DNA of 20,976 nt, taken from assembly GCA_046538945.1 (NCBI GenBank), contig JBKHHW010000045.1, positions 1 to 20,976 of the forward strand. The letters run 5' to 3'. The notes under the pieces are model-generated. The model was given only the letters and a program-made list of their open reading frames with translations. It was not told where the DNA came from and did no database searches. This document shows positions 1 to 7,938 of this stretch, one piece after another (position 1 is the first letter of the stretch; every line of letters begins with the position of its first letter). The DNA comes from JAEZKC01 sp046538945 (lineage in GTDB: Bacteria > Fibrobacterota > Chitinivibrionia > Chitinivibrionales > Chitinispirillaceae). Both the position numbers and the translations under genes were made by a program.

Positions 1-25
1 AACGGCCAACGGTAAACGGCCAACG
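1..25. repeat. Short direct repeat at window edge
   Basis: The 11-mer AACGGCCAACG occurs twice (1-11 and 15-25), separated by three bases. It may be the end of a longer low-complexity array that lies outside the window. No coding role is visible. Confidence 0.4.
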
Positions 26-97
26 CATCATTTTTTAGCTTTCCGCTGTGCATCTTTAGTATTTTCGAATTCTTCGTTACTTGTAAGGAGAATATTT

Positions 98-589
98 ATG
101 GAAGAAGAACTGTGTCCGTGTGGATCTGGAAGCACTTACGACAAGTGCTGTGAACCGATAGTTTTTGGAATGCGCCCGGCAGCTACTGCCGAGGAGCTCA
201 TGAGGGGCCGCTACACCGCTTATGCCAGGGGCGTGGTGGAGTTTATCCTTTCCTCCACTCATCCCGACAGGCGGGCGGAGTGCGATGAGAAGGCGATCAG
301 GGCCTGGTCGAACAATTCAGTATGGCAGGGGCTTGAGATCCGTTCCACGTACATGGGCGGTCCCGAGGACACGATGGGTGAGGTGGAGTTCGTAGCTCAG
401 TATACCGAGGATCGGGTGAAGAAGACTCTTCATGAAACCGGTACCTTCAAGAAGATTGACGGCAGTTGGTACTATATGGATGGGAGAATTCACCCTCCGA
501 AGCCGTTCGTGCGTCAGGAGAGCAAGGTGAACCGCAATGATCCCTGTCCCTGCGGCAGCGGAAAAAAATACAAGAAGTGCTGCTTTTAA
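98..589 (+). CDS. ychJ: YchJ-family SEC-C motif protein
   Basis: A 163-residue protein with a cysteine-rich zinc-binding SEC-C motif at each end: CPCGSG...CC at residues 7-18 and CPCGSGKKYKKCC at the C-terminus. Between them is a NTF2-like middle with the family signature (ELMRGRYTAYARG, then TFKKIDGSWYYMDG). This arrangement and length match the UPF0225/YchJ family. SEC-C modules resemble the C-terminal zinc motif of SecA, which contacts SecB and ribosomes, but the physiological role of YchJ proteins is not settled. The ATG at 98 is supported by AAGGAG at 85-90, seven bases upstream. The gene is monocistronic here, convergent with the ferredoxin gene and separated from it by a hairpin terminator. 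Family assignment is firm; function is not. Confidence 0.93.
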   Translation: MEEELCPCGSGSTYDKCCEPIVFGMRPAATAEELMRGRYTAYARGVVEFILSSTHPDRRAECDEKAIRAWSNNSVWQGLEIRSTYMGGPEDTMGEVEFVAQYTEDRVKKTLHETGTFKKIDGSWYYMDGRIHPPKPFVRQESKVNRNDPCPCGSGKKYKKCCF

Positions 590-617
590 GTCGGACCCTT
601 CCGATCAATGGATGAAA

Positions 618-645
618 AAAAGGCCTTTCAGAAGAAAGGCCTTTT
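618..645. terminator. Bidirectional intrinsic terminator
   Basis: A perfect 12-bp stem: arm AAAAGGCCTTTC at 618-629, loop AGAA, arm GAAAGGCCTTTT at 634-645. The arms supply a T-run on the + strand and an A-run that becomes a T-run on the - strand. It sits between the convergent ychJ and ferredoxin genes and can serve both. Confidence 0.85.
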
Positions 646-666
646 CTGCTTCGACTTTAAGAATTC

Positions 667-834
667 TTACTCAGGTTTGATTGCTTCCACAGGGCAGCTT
701 TCCGCGCATGCTCCGCAGTCGGTGCATTTTGAAGCATTGATAGTGTAGGGAGTTCCCTCTTCGATAGCTTCGACGGGGCATTCAGGAAGACAGCTTCCGC
801 AGGCAAGGCACTCTTCAGTAATTTTGTAGGCCAT
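667..834 (-). CDS. 2[4Fe-4S] bacterial-type ferredoxin
   Basis: A 55-residue small electron carrier. It has two classical cluster motifs: C9-x2-C12-x2-C15-x3-C19-P and C37-x2-C40-x2-C43-x3-C47-P, each followed by VEAI. This is the clostridial-type duplicated ferredoxin fold, which carries two low-potential [4Fe-4S] clusters. The ATG at 834 (MAYKITEEC) is preceded by a full AGGAGGT Shine-Dalgarno at 841-847. The gene stands alone, so its redox partner cannot be inferred from context; such ferredoxins commonly serve pyruvate:ferredoxin oxidoreductase, hydrogenases or radical enzymes. A CTGAGA/TCTCAG mini-hairpin (873-888) lies in its upstream region, with a possible TATACT -10 a little further upstream. 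No key cysteine is missing. Confidence 0.95.
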   Translation of the reverse strand: MAYKITEECLACGSCLPECPVEAIEEGTPYTINASKCTDCGACAESCPVEAIKPE

Positions 835-1038
835 TGTATAACCTCCTCACTTGGTGTTTGTTGGCTTGGAATCTGAGAGTTTTCTCAGGAGAGTAAGTAT
901 ACTATCTGCAGAGAAAAAACACCAGAATTTGATAATCTGATTCTGATGCTGCAGTTTCAGTAAAAAACGGATTGATCGGGGATTTATTGTGGGCCTTTTT
1001 GGGAACGTAATATTTGGTTTCGGACCGGCATGTATCAG

Positions 1039-1059
1039 CTGAACAGAGATTCTGTTCAG
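1039..1059. repeat. Perfect 9-bp inverted repeat
   Basis: CTGAACAGA (1039-1047), three-base loop GAT, then TCTGTTCAG (1051-1059). No T-run follows in either direction, so it is either a protein-binding palindrome or an RNA hairpin rather than an intrinsic terminator. Confidence 0.7.
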
Positions 1060-1094
1060 GCCTAGAAGAAGGTAGATATCGATTTTTGACGTTC

Positions 1095-1234
1095 GGTTGA
1101 GGGTTTTCACCCGATGAAACGCCGTTTCTAACGATAGATTAGGGGTTTTCACTCGATGTAATGGCGTTTCTAACGCTTGGTTGAGGGTTTTCACTCGATG
1201 CAATGGCGTTTCTAACGCTTGGTTGAGGGTTTTC
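1095..1234. repeat. 42-bp tandem repeat, about 3.3 copies
   Basis: Units begin at 1095, 1137 and 1179, with a 14-bp partial fourth unit at 1221. The unit starts GGTTGAGGGTTTTCAC and ends CGTTTCTAACGCTT. Copies two and three are nearly identical and the first is more diverged. A decayed trace of the unit end is visible just upstream (about 1080-1094). The period is a multiple of three, so every frame gives a 14-residue repeat; coding capacity is therefore not evidence of a gene. Confidence 0.85.
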
Positions 1235-1344
1235 TGCACTCAAAACGATCATCCTTTTGGCGTAATGAGCTCAAAATCACCCCCAAATCCCCTTTCGCTA
1301 TTCATTTTGGCCCTCCCCCTCTTCAATCCTGATGTTCCTGATTA

Positions 1345-1350
1345 TATAAT
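1345..1350 (+). promoter_or_regulatory. Candidate -10 box of the hybrid kinase gene
   Basis: TATAAT, a perfect -10 hexamer, lies 45 bp before the kinase ATG. The best -35 at 17-bp spacing is a poor TTCAAT (1322-1327), so the promoter is tentative and may need an activator or another sigma factor. Confidence 0.35.
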
Positions 1351-1394
1351 GAAGGCTCAATACGTCAGAAATGTGAGAAGTCGGGTGGTATATA

Positions 1395-4300
1395 ATGGAA
1401 CAAACATCGGGAAATATCTCTGAAATAGAATATCTCAAGCATCAGAACAGGGTTCTGCGTGCTGTCCGGGATGTGAACAGACTGATTCTCCGTGAAAACG
1501 AAAGATCGCGTCTGATGAACGGAATATGCGCAATTCTGGCACAGGTTCCGGAATGCGGGAATGCATTCATAGTTCTTCTGCAGGATGGAAAACCTGCTGA
1601 GTACTATTATTGCGGTTTTGAAGATGAGTTTGCATCGATGGCAGATGCTCTGAAAGGAGACACTCTTCCCAAATGCATGCAGAAAGAACTCAATCAGGAA
1701 AAAACAGTTGTATGCAATGGCAAAGAATGCCCGGATTGCCCACTGGTTTACAGTTACGCCGGACATTCCGGGTGTATCTCCCGGCTTCAATGCGAAGGCG
1801 AAACTTACGGTTGGATAGGTATTTCGGTACCGGAAGAGTATGTATCCAGAGATGAGGTGGTGGGAATTTTTTCCCAATTGGCTGATGATATCGGTCATGC
1901 GCTGTGGGCTAAAGTTGGAAAGCCGGATTGTCGAAACGTTGAAGGAAGGTATGAAGCGATACTCAACTGTACCAGTGATGCCGTAATCGAGGCGGATTCG
2001 GATGGTAGAATAAGGTTGTTCAATCCGGGTGCTGAACGGATTACCGGCTATTGCTCCGAAGAAGTTGTGGGTCAGCCGCTTTCGATTCTCTGTCCGAAGG
2101 AACTGGTGAATGAACAGAATGAGATGTTGCACAGGGTTCTTGATGAGCAGACACTTCAGAACTACGAAGCGAAGCGTCTGAGAGCGGATGGGCAACTGAT
2201 GGATGTGGATGTGACGGCGGATGTCGTTAAGGACAGAAGGGGGCAGCTGCAGGGAATCATCATTGTCGCCCGGGATATTACCGATCGCAAAAAGATGGAG
2301 GCATCACTCAGGGAAAACGAGATGTGCTTACGGCAGATCTATGAAAATATGGAAGTCGGTGTGGCTCAAGTGTCTCTGGAATCCCGCTTTATAGCTGCAA
2401 ACGAGGCCTACTGCCGCATGTTGGGGTATGAGGAGTGTGAATTGATCGGAATGCATATTAGTCAGATAACCCATCCTGATTTCCTTGAAAAGAATATAGA
2501 GCTGCAGTCACAATTAACTGAGGGAAAAAAGGATCATTACCGGCTGGAGAAAAAATATATCCGCAAGGATGGGCAGGTAGTCTACGGTATACTGGATGCA
2601 AATCTGATACGGGATTCTGAGGGTAAGCCGCTTTACGGTTTCTGCAGTTCTGTTGACATTACAAAGCGAAGAGAAGCCGAGGATGAAAAGAATAAAGCTC
2701 TGGAGGTGGCAACTTTCAGAACAAAAGAAATGGAAACCCTGTTTAGAGGAGCCAAACTGGTTCTGGAGGAAAGCAGTTTCGAAACTGCTGCACGAAAAGT
2801 ATTCGATTCCGCCCGGGAGATGACTGGCGCCAGAGTGGGGTACATTGGCGTTCCGGATGAGAAGAGCGGCGAGAAGAAGGCGCTCTTTCTTGAAACCGAC
2901 GGAGTGCCTCATTGTAAAGAGCCACAGTTTCCCCAACCGATTCTTGATCTGCAGTCAGAAGTTTATGAAACAGGGCAGGCGCTTTATCAGAATGATTTCA
3001 GGTGGGCAGACTGCCTGCCTGGTGGTTGCATCCATCTGCGCAATGTCTTGTTCGCTCCCATGGTGGTGAATAATGAAGTATTAGGGGTAATCGGTCTTGC
3101 AAACAAGAAGGGTGATTTCGATGAAAACGACAAACGCATCACTGAGGCACTTGGGAATCTGGCGGCACTGTCTCTTAAAAACAGCAGATCTGTAAAAGAA
3201 CTGAGGGAGAGTCAGACTAGTCTTCGTTATTTGTTCAATAATATGAGTTCTGGTGTTGTCGTGTATGAACAAGTTGAGAATGGCAGAGACTTTCGCATCT
3301 TTGATTTCAACCCTACTGGTTTGAAGCGTGCAGGTCTTAGAAGGGAAGAAGTCATCGGTAAATATTTGTCGGAAGCGTTCCCTGGGGTCATAGGAACGAA
3401 AATGACGGATCTACTCCGTAAGGCTCATATGAGCGGGGAACCACAGTATCTGCCATTGACGGAATACAAGCATGAATGTCATCATTTCTGGATTGAGAGT
3501 AGGATTTTCAGGCTGCCCTCAGGCAGGCTGGTGGCTCTGTTTGAGGATAAAACAGAGCAGATCCGTATGGAGCGGCGGCTAAGGCAATCGGAAAAAATGG
3601 AAGCATTGGGACAGCTGGCCGGAGGAATCGCCCACGACTTCAACAACATCATGAGTGCGATTATCGGCTTTGCAGAGCTAGGCCTCGATGATGTATCCGA
3701 TGGCAGCAGACTGCAAAAGAACCTGAACCAGATTCTGAGTGCGGGCGAGAGAGCCAGACGTCTGGTCAAGCAGATATTGTCGTTCAGCATTCAGAGAGGC
3801 GATCTTAAAAAGCCTCAGTTGATCTGTTCTGTTGTCAATGAAGCCGTGGAACTGTTCCGCGGAACCGCCCCTCGTTCATTGGACGTTCAGTGCAGAATCA
3901 CAGGTGATACTCTTCCGGTTCTGGCTGATGCCACCAGAATCCATGAAGCAGTTGTGAATCTCTGTTTCAACGCCGCCTATGCGGTAGGACAGAATGGCAG
4001 AATCGAGATCACTTGTGAGGAGAGGAGCATCGACTCACAACTGGAGGGGAGAATCGGCCCGATTGATCCCGGAATGTATTCTGTTATAGAGGTGAAGGAT
4101 GACGGATGCGGAATGTCTGAAGTGGTCATGTCCCGAATATTCGAACCGTTCTATACGACAAAGAAAGTCGGTGAGGGTTCCGGGATGGGGCTTGCCGTTG
4201 TGTTCGGAGTCGTTAAGGGGCATGACGGCAATATAACCGTGAATAGTATACCTGGCCAGGGCACATCATTTAAGATATTCTTGCCGAAAACACAACAGAA

Positions 4301-4718
4301 TGTCGAACCGAAACAGATACGGTCCGATCGGGTCCGGGGAGGAAATGAATCTGTTCTGTTCGTGGATGACGAGGAGGTGCTGTGCGATATGGCGGAAATG
4401 GCACTGGGCAGTTTGGGCTACAAAGTCACGACGTGCTGTGATGGAAAGCAGGCTCTTCAGGCGTTTAGAGAAGATCCGTTTGCGTTTGATATTGTTTTGA
4501 CAGATCACTCAATGCCAGGGATGTCAGGAGTTGAGCTTTGCACCGAGCTGATTAGAATACGCAGGGATGTGCCCATCATACTCTGTACCGGATACAGAAA
4601 AGACTTCGAAGAAAAAAGTGCTTTCGAACCGGGTATCAGAGCGATCTGCATAAAACCGTTCCGCAAAAAGGAAATTGACAGCAAGATCCGTATGGTGCTC
4701 GATAGAGATAGTATCTGA
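1395..4718 (+). CDS. Cytoplasmic GAF/PAS hybrid sensor histidine kinase
   Basis: A 1107-residue multi-sensor kinase without membrane segments, so it probably senses an intracellular signal. Domains in order: cysteine-rich GAF (about 30-180), PAS (185-300), PAS (313-425), GAF (446-600), PAS (609-725), HisKA with phospho-accepting His747 in GGIAHDFNN, HATPase with N-box Asn859, G1 box DDGCGMS from 902, F box FEPFYTTK, G2 box GEGSGMGLA, then a receiver domain with acidic pair Asp991/Asp992, phospho-Asp1037 in LTDHSMPGMSG and Lys1087. All catalytic residues are present, so autophosphorylation and intramolecular His-to-Asp transfer are expected. The first GAF has Cys94, 107, 112, 115, 127 and 133, a possible metal or redox site. 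The Shine-Dalgarno is weak. No response-regulator partner is adjacent, so the target and ligand are unknown. Confidence 0.93.
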   Translation: MEQTSGNISEIEYLKHQNRVLRAVRDVNRLILRENERSRLMNGICAILAQVPECGNAFIVLLQDGKPAEYYYCGFEDEFASMADALKGDTLPKCMQKELNQEKTVVCNGKECPDCPLVYSYAGHSGCISRLQCEGETYGWIGISVPEEYVSRDEVVGIFSQLADDIGHALWAKVGKPDCRNVEGRYEAILNCTSDAVIEADSDGRIRLFNPGAERITGYCSEEVVGQPLSILCPKELVNEQNEMLHRVLDEQTLQNYEAKRLRADGQLMDVDVTADVVKDRRGQLQGIIIVARDITDRKKMEASLRENEMCLRQIYENMEVGVAQVSLESRFIAANEAYCRMLGYEECELIGMHISQITHPDFLEKNIELQSQLTEGKKDHYRLEKKYIRKDGQVVYGILDANLIRDSEGKPLYGFCSSVDITKRREAEDEKNKALEVATFRTKEMETLFRGAKLVLEESSFETAARKVFDSAREMTGARVGYIGVPDEKSGEKKALFLETDGVPHCKEPQFPQPILDLQSEVYETGQALYQNDFRWADCLPGGCIHLRNVLFAPMVVNNEVLGVIGLANKKGDFDENDKRITEALGNLAALSLKNSRSVKELRESQTSLRYLFNNMSSGVVVYEQVENGRDFRIFDFNPTGLKRAGLRREEVIGKYLSEAFPGVIGTKMTDLLRKAHMSGEPQYLPLTEYKHECHHFWIESRIFRLPSGRLVALFEDKTEQIRMERRLRQSEKMEALGQLAGGIAHDFNNIMSAIIGFAELGLDDVSDGSRLQKNLNQILSAGERARRLVKQILSFSIQRGDLKKPQLICSVVNEAVELFRGTAPRSLDVQCRITGDTLPVLADATRIHEAVVNLCFNAAYAVGQNGRIEITCEERSIDSQLEGRIGPIDPGMYSVIEVKDDGCGMSEVVMSRIFEPFYTTKKVGEGSGMGLAVVFGVVKGHDGNITVNSIPGQGTSFKIFLPKTQQNVEPKQIRSDRVRGGNESVLFVDDEEVLCDMAEMALGSLGYKVTTCCDGKQALQAFREDPFAFDIVLTDHSMPGMSGVELCTELIRIRRDVPIILCTGYRKDFEEKSAFEPGIRAICIKPFRKKEIDSKIRMVLDRDSI

Positions 4719-4942
4719 GAAGACTTATGTATAGGCGGACTGTTCGGATCCGCATGCTCGATCTGAAAAGACGAACAGTGTGGGCGTCCTCCGTTGCGGA
4801 TGGGAAAATCAGGGACGCTTAAGCCATTAGTGGTAAAGTAAGTCGGTCAAGATTGCCAAATATCTCAAATGCCAATCTTCCGTTTCCCTGACAAACAGGC
4901 TGGCTCCCGAATAGAGTCATCCTGTCTGTTCTTTTGAAAACA
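4719..4942. other. Non-coding gap between convergent genes
   Basis: The gap lies between the kinase (+) and the four-cysteine protein (-). An 8-bp inverted repeat ACTGTTCG/CGAACAGT (4739-4746 and 4772-4779, 25-base loop) and an imperfect GACAAACAGG/CCTGTCTGTT pairing (about 4889-4930) are the only structures seen. Neither is followed by a convincing T-run. I see no gene. Confidence 0.5.
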
Positions 4943-5143
4943 TCACTTCTCCTGGTAAGCTCCGCACTCGAAATCCGTTTCACCTGCCTGATCCGCCCGG
5001 TTCAAGGTGCAGAGGATCTCTTCTTCCCCTCCCAGACCGTAGCTGCTGCAGCTGAGACAAAGTGGTGGTATCGGAACCAGATTTGGATCTATCCTGCTTC
5101 CGTCATCATTGAAGATACCTCCTCGAAAGATTTCCTCGTCCAT
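4943..5143 (-). CDS. Small four-cysteine protein downstream of clpB
   Basis: A 66-residue acidic, probably cytosolic protein with four cysteines: Cys29-x2-Cys32 in a PPLCLSC context, Cys45 and Cys60. It has conserved-looking motifs LCLSC, EEILCTLNRADQ and FECGAY. The pattern suggests a single zinc ribbon or similar metal knuckle. I have an impression of similar short orphan proteins in anaerobes and Bacteroidota but cannot name a family. The ATG at 5143 has a good AAGGAGT Shine-Dalgarno at about 5149-5155, which is the main support for the gene. It lies 87 bp downstream of clpB on the same strand, separated by a hairpin, so it may be expressed by read-through. No function is assigned. Confidence 0.65.
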   Translation of the reverse strand: MDEEIFRGGIFNDDGSRIDPNLVPIPPLCLSCSSYGLGGEEEILCTLNRADQAGETDFECGAYQEK

Positions 5144-5171
5144 GGCATACTCCTTTTAAAGTTACCAAAAC

Positions 5172-5202
5172 GACTCACCTCTGAACAGTTCAGGGGTGAG
5201 TC
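5172..5202 (-). terminator. Terminator or attenuator hairpin after clpB
   Basis: Arms GACTCACCTCTGAAC (5172-5186) and GTTCAGGGGTGAGTC (5188-5202) pair over up to 15 bp with one G-U. The innermost bases would open to form the loop. Reading on the - strand, the stem is followed by GTTTTGG, a short T-run. It ends clpB, probably partially, because the next gene starts only 28 bp downstream of it. Confidence 0.65.
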
Positions 5203-5230
5203 AAAACGATATGCTTGATATTGTTGTAGC

Positions 5231-7810
5231 TTACCTTACCTTCAGATCAAGAGCATCTTTCCATGCCGAAACTTCAAGCGCTTTGCCCTCTGTCAGTTCT
5301 CCCGAAATAATCAGGCGTGACACCGGGCTCTCAAGCTCCTTCTGTATAACCCTCTTGAGCGGACGAGCTCCGTAGACCGGATCATATCCCTTCTGGGCAA
5401 TCAAATCTTTGGCGCTGTCATCGATGCTGAATCCGATATGCATCGATTCAAGGCGGTCTCCGAACCGATCCGTCTGAATGGATACAATCTCCCGGATCTG
5501 CTCTCTGCCAAGAGGATGGAACACCACTGTTTCATCGACCCTGTTCAGAAATTCCGGTCTGAAGTGCTTGCGCAGTTCAGTCAGGACAGTGGTCTGAAGT
5601 CTGTCATAATCCTTCTGGCCGTTTTCAATAATAAACTGAGAGCCGATGTTGGATGTCATGATGATGATTGTATTCTTGAAATTTATCACCCTCCCCTGGG
5701 AATCGGTGATTCTGCCGTCATCCAGAATCTGAAGCAGTATGTTGAACACCTCCGCGTGCGCCTTTTCTATTTCGTCAAAAAGAACCACGGAGTAGGGACG
5801 CCGGCGCACTGCCTCGGTGAGCTGTCCGCCTTCCTCGTAGCCCACATATCCGGGAGGGGCTCCGGTGAGCCGGGAGACTGCGAACTTCTCCATGTATTCG
5901 GACATGTCTATGCGCACTATTGCCCGCTCGTCATCAAAGAGATTGAACGCCAGAGCTCTGGCCAGCTCGGTTTTTCCCACCCCGGTCGGTCCGAGGAAAA
6001 TAAAGCTTCCTATGGGCCGATTGGGATCTTTCAGTCCCGCGCGGGCTCTCAGCACCGCTTCGGCGACCGCATCCACCGCCTCGTTCTGGCCTACGACCCG
6101 TTCGTGAAGGTGGCTTGAAAGGGTAAGAAGTTTCTCTTTCTCGCCCTGGACCAGCTTTGAAACGGGAATGTGTGTCCAGCGGCTTATAATAGAGGCGATA
6201 TCTTCCTCCGTGACCTCTTCATTCAGTAACCGGCTGTTTTCATCCTGGGCCTTAAGCGCTTCCTCGGCTTCCACAAGCGACCGCTCAAGCTCCGGAATTC
6301 GTCCGTGGCGCAGTTCGGCAGCCCGGCTTAGGTTGTAGTCCCGTTCCGCTTTTTCCAGCTCCACTCTGGCCTGGTCTATCTGCTCCCGTATGCTCTGCAG
6401 TTTGGCCACCTTCGATTTTTCTTCCTCCCAGCGGCTCCTGAGTGCATTGACAGTCTCTTTCACGTTGGCCAGTTCCGACTGCAGCTTTGCAATCTTCTCC
6501 CTGGAGGATGGGTCCTTCTCTTTTTTCAGCCCGGTGATTTCGATTTCAAGCTGCATCTGCTTGCGGATCGATTCGTCAAGCTCTGTCGGGCTTGAATCCA
6601 TTTCGGTACGCAGCTTCGCGGCGGCTTCGTCGATGAGGTCGATGGCTTTGTCCGGCAGAAACCTTTCTGTGATGTAGCGATCAGAAAGGGTTGCCGCGGC
6701 AATAAGGGCGCTGTCTTTGATTTTGACTCCGTGATGAACCTCGTAGCGCTCCTGTAAACCTCTCAGGATAGAGATGGTATCCTCCACCGAGGGCTGGTTT
6801 ATAAGAACCGTCTGAAAGCGCCGCTCCAGAGCCTTGTCTTTTTCTATGTGCTTTCTGTATTCATCAAGAGTCGTGGCGCCGATCGCATGCAGTTCCCCTC
6901 TGGCAAGCATGGGCTTGAGCATGTTGCCCGCATCCACGGCTCCTTCCGCGGCACCGGCACCCACCACCGTGTGAAGCTCATCGATGAACAGAATGATATT
7001 GCCGCTCTCGACGACTTCCTTGAGCACCGCCTTGAGCCGCTCCTCGAATTCTCCCCTGAATTTGGCCCCCGCCACCAGAGATCCCATGTCAAGGGAAACA
7101 ACCGAACGGTCCTTGAGTCCCTCGGGAACATCACCTTTGACTATGCGCAGGGCCAGGCCTTCCACGATGGCGGTCTTTCCCACGCCGGGATCTCCGATCA
7201 GGACCGGATTGTTCTTTGTTCTGCGGGACAGTATCTGCACGATGCGGCGGATCTCCTCATCGCGTCCGATCACCGGGTCGAGCTTTCCCTGACGGGCCGC
7301 CTCGGTCAGGTTGCGCGAGTACTTCTCGAGCGCCTGGAATGTGGCCTCCGGTTCCGGTGAGGTTATCCGCTGGGAACCCCTGAGGCTTCTGAGTGTCTCC
7401 AGGGTGGCGGCTACCGTGATCCCCAGCCTGGAGGCGAAGAGCCGTCCCTCTACGTCTTTGTCTATTATAGCCAGAAACAGATGCTCCACACTCACATACT
7501 CGTCTTTCATCCGGGAGGCGAGCCGCTGAGCTTCGGACAGCACGGCGGTGAGACTGCGGGATGCATAGGTCTGCACTCCCTGGCCGCTTACTACCGGTAC
7601 CTTTTTGAGGAGTTCAGATGCGGTCGCTTCGGCATCAGTCCCCGATATTCCCATTTTGGAGAAAAGGGAGGGGATGAGACTGTCCCTCTGCTGCAGCAGT
7701 GCGAGCAGCACGTGGAGGGGGACCAGCTCCTGATGATTCATCTGGACGGCGATTTCCTGGGCGGAGGACAGTGCCTCCTGGGACTTTTTAGTGAATTTTT
7801 CGATGTTCAT
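5231..7810 (-). CDS. clpB: ClpB protein disaggregase
   Basis: An 859-residue Hsp100 AAA+ ATPase, about the usual ClpB length. With DnaK it extracts polypeptides from aggregates by threading them through a hexameric ring. Visible parts: Clp N-domain (about 1-145, MNIEKFTKKSQEAL start), NBD1 with Walker A GDPGVGKT (Lys212, the same number as in E. coli) and Walker B ILFIDELH, coiled-coil M-domain (about 400-525, heptad-rich, which distinguishes ClpB from ClpA/ClpC), then NBD2 with GPTGVGKT (Lys613), pore loop GYVGYEEGG and Walker B VVLFDEIEKAH. The C-terminus has no ClpP-binding loop that I can see. I chose the ATG at 7810 over an upstream in-frame start because AGGAGGG precedes it and the N-terminus matches the family. 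A sigma-54 type promoter lies just upstream; no CIRCE element is visible. Confidence 0.98.
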   Translation of the reverse strand: MNIEKFTKKSQEALSSAQEIAVQMNHQELVPLHVLLALLQQRDSLIPSLFSKMGISGTDAEATASELLKKVPVVSGQGVQTYASRSLTAVLSEAQRLASRMKDEYVSVEHLFLAIIDKDVEGRLFASRLGITVAATLETLRSLRGSQRITSPEPEATFQALEKYSRNLTEAARQGKLDPVIGRDEEIRRIVQILSRRTKNNPVLIGDPGVGKTAIVEGLALRIVKGDVPEGLKDRSVVSLDMGSLVAGAKFRGEFEERLKAVLKEVVESGNIILFIDELHTVVGAGAAEGAVDAGNMLKPMLARGELHAIGATTLDEYRKHIEKDKALERRFQTVLINQPSVEDTISILRGLQERYEVHHGVKIKDSALIAAATLSDRYITERFLPDKAIDLIDEAAAKLRTEMDSSPTELDESIRKQMQLEIEITGLKKEKDPSSREKIAKLQSELANVKETVNALRSRWEEEKSKVAKLQSIREQIDQARVELEKAERDYNLSRAAELRHGRIPELERSLVEAEEALKAQDENSRLLNEEVTEEDIASIISRWTHIPVSKLVQGEKEKLLTLSSHLHERVVGQNEAVDAVAEAVLRARAGLKDPNRPIGSFIFLGPTGVGKTELARALAFNLFDDERAIVRIDMSEYMEKFAVSRLTGAPPGYVGYEEGGQLTEAVRRRPYSVVLFDEIEKAHAEVFNILLQILDDGRITDSQGRVINFKNTIIIMTSNIGSQFIIENGQKDYDRLQTTVLTELRKHFRPEFLNRVDETVVFHPLGREQIREIVSIQTDRFGDRLESMHIGFSIDDSAKDLIAQKGYDPVYGARPLKRVIQKELESPVSRLIISGELTEGKALEVSAWKDALDLKVR

Positions 7811-7842
7811 GGCACCCTCCTTTTTTGTCCGGCAAAAGGAAA

Positions 7843-7858
7843 GCAATCATTGTGCCAG
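7843..7858 (-). promoter_or_regulatory. Sigma-54 (-24/-12) promoter for clpB
   Basis: On the - strand the bases read CTGGCACAATGATTGCTT. This fits the RpoN consensus YTGGCACG-N4-TTGCW at all specified positions but one (A for the G after TGGCAC), with the obligatory ten bases between GG and GC. The predicted start near 7831 leaves a leader of about 20 nt that includes the AGGAGGG Shine-Dalgarno. The position, directly before a gene in the right direction, makes coincidence less likely. A sigma-54 promoter would need a bacterial enhancer-binding protein, and none is encoded in the window. Confidence 0.65.
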
Positions 7859-7938
7859 GTTCCGGGGTGCGTGGTATAGTTTAAAGGAGCAGAGGGTATC
7901 GTTTTATTTCAGATCAGAAAAGGAGAAAAGGACTCAAA

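Larger units (their letters stand above)
835..1394. other. 560-bp non-coding stretch with hairpin and tandem repeat
   Basis: The region lies between the divergent ferredoxin (-) and hybrid kinase (+) genes. It contains the ferredoxin leader, a perfect palindrome at 1039-1059, a 42-bp tandem repeat at 1095-1234, and a TATAAT box at 1345-1350. A frame open on the - strand (847-1239) starts at GTG without a Shine-Dalgarno and encodes mainly the repeat, so I do not call it a gene. Confidence 0.6.

Noticed and set aside
847..1239. 130-codon open frame on the - strand with a 14-residue repeat
   Set aside because: It starts at GTG without a Shine-Dalgarno, overlaps the ferredoxin leader, and the repeat follows automatically from a 42-bp period in any frame.
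5438..7879. Long + strand open frames opposite clpB
   Set aside because: They are mirror frames of a strongly coding, well-recognised gene and show no family motifs.
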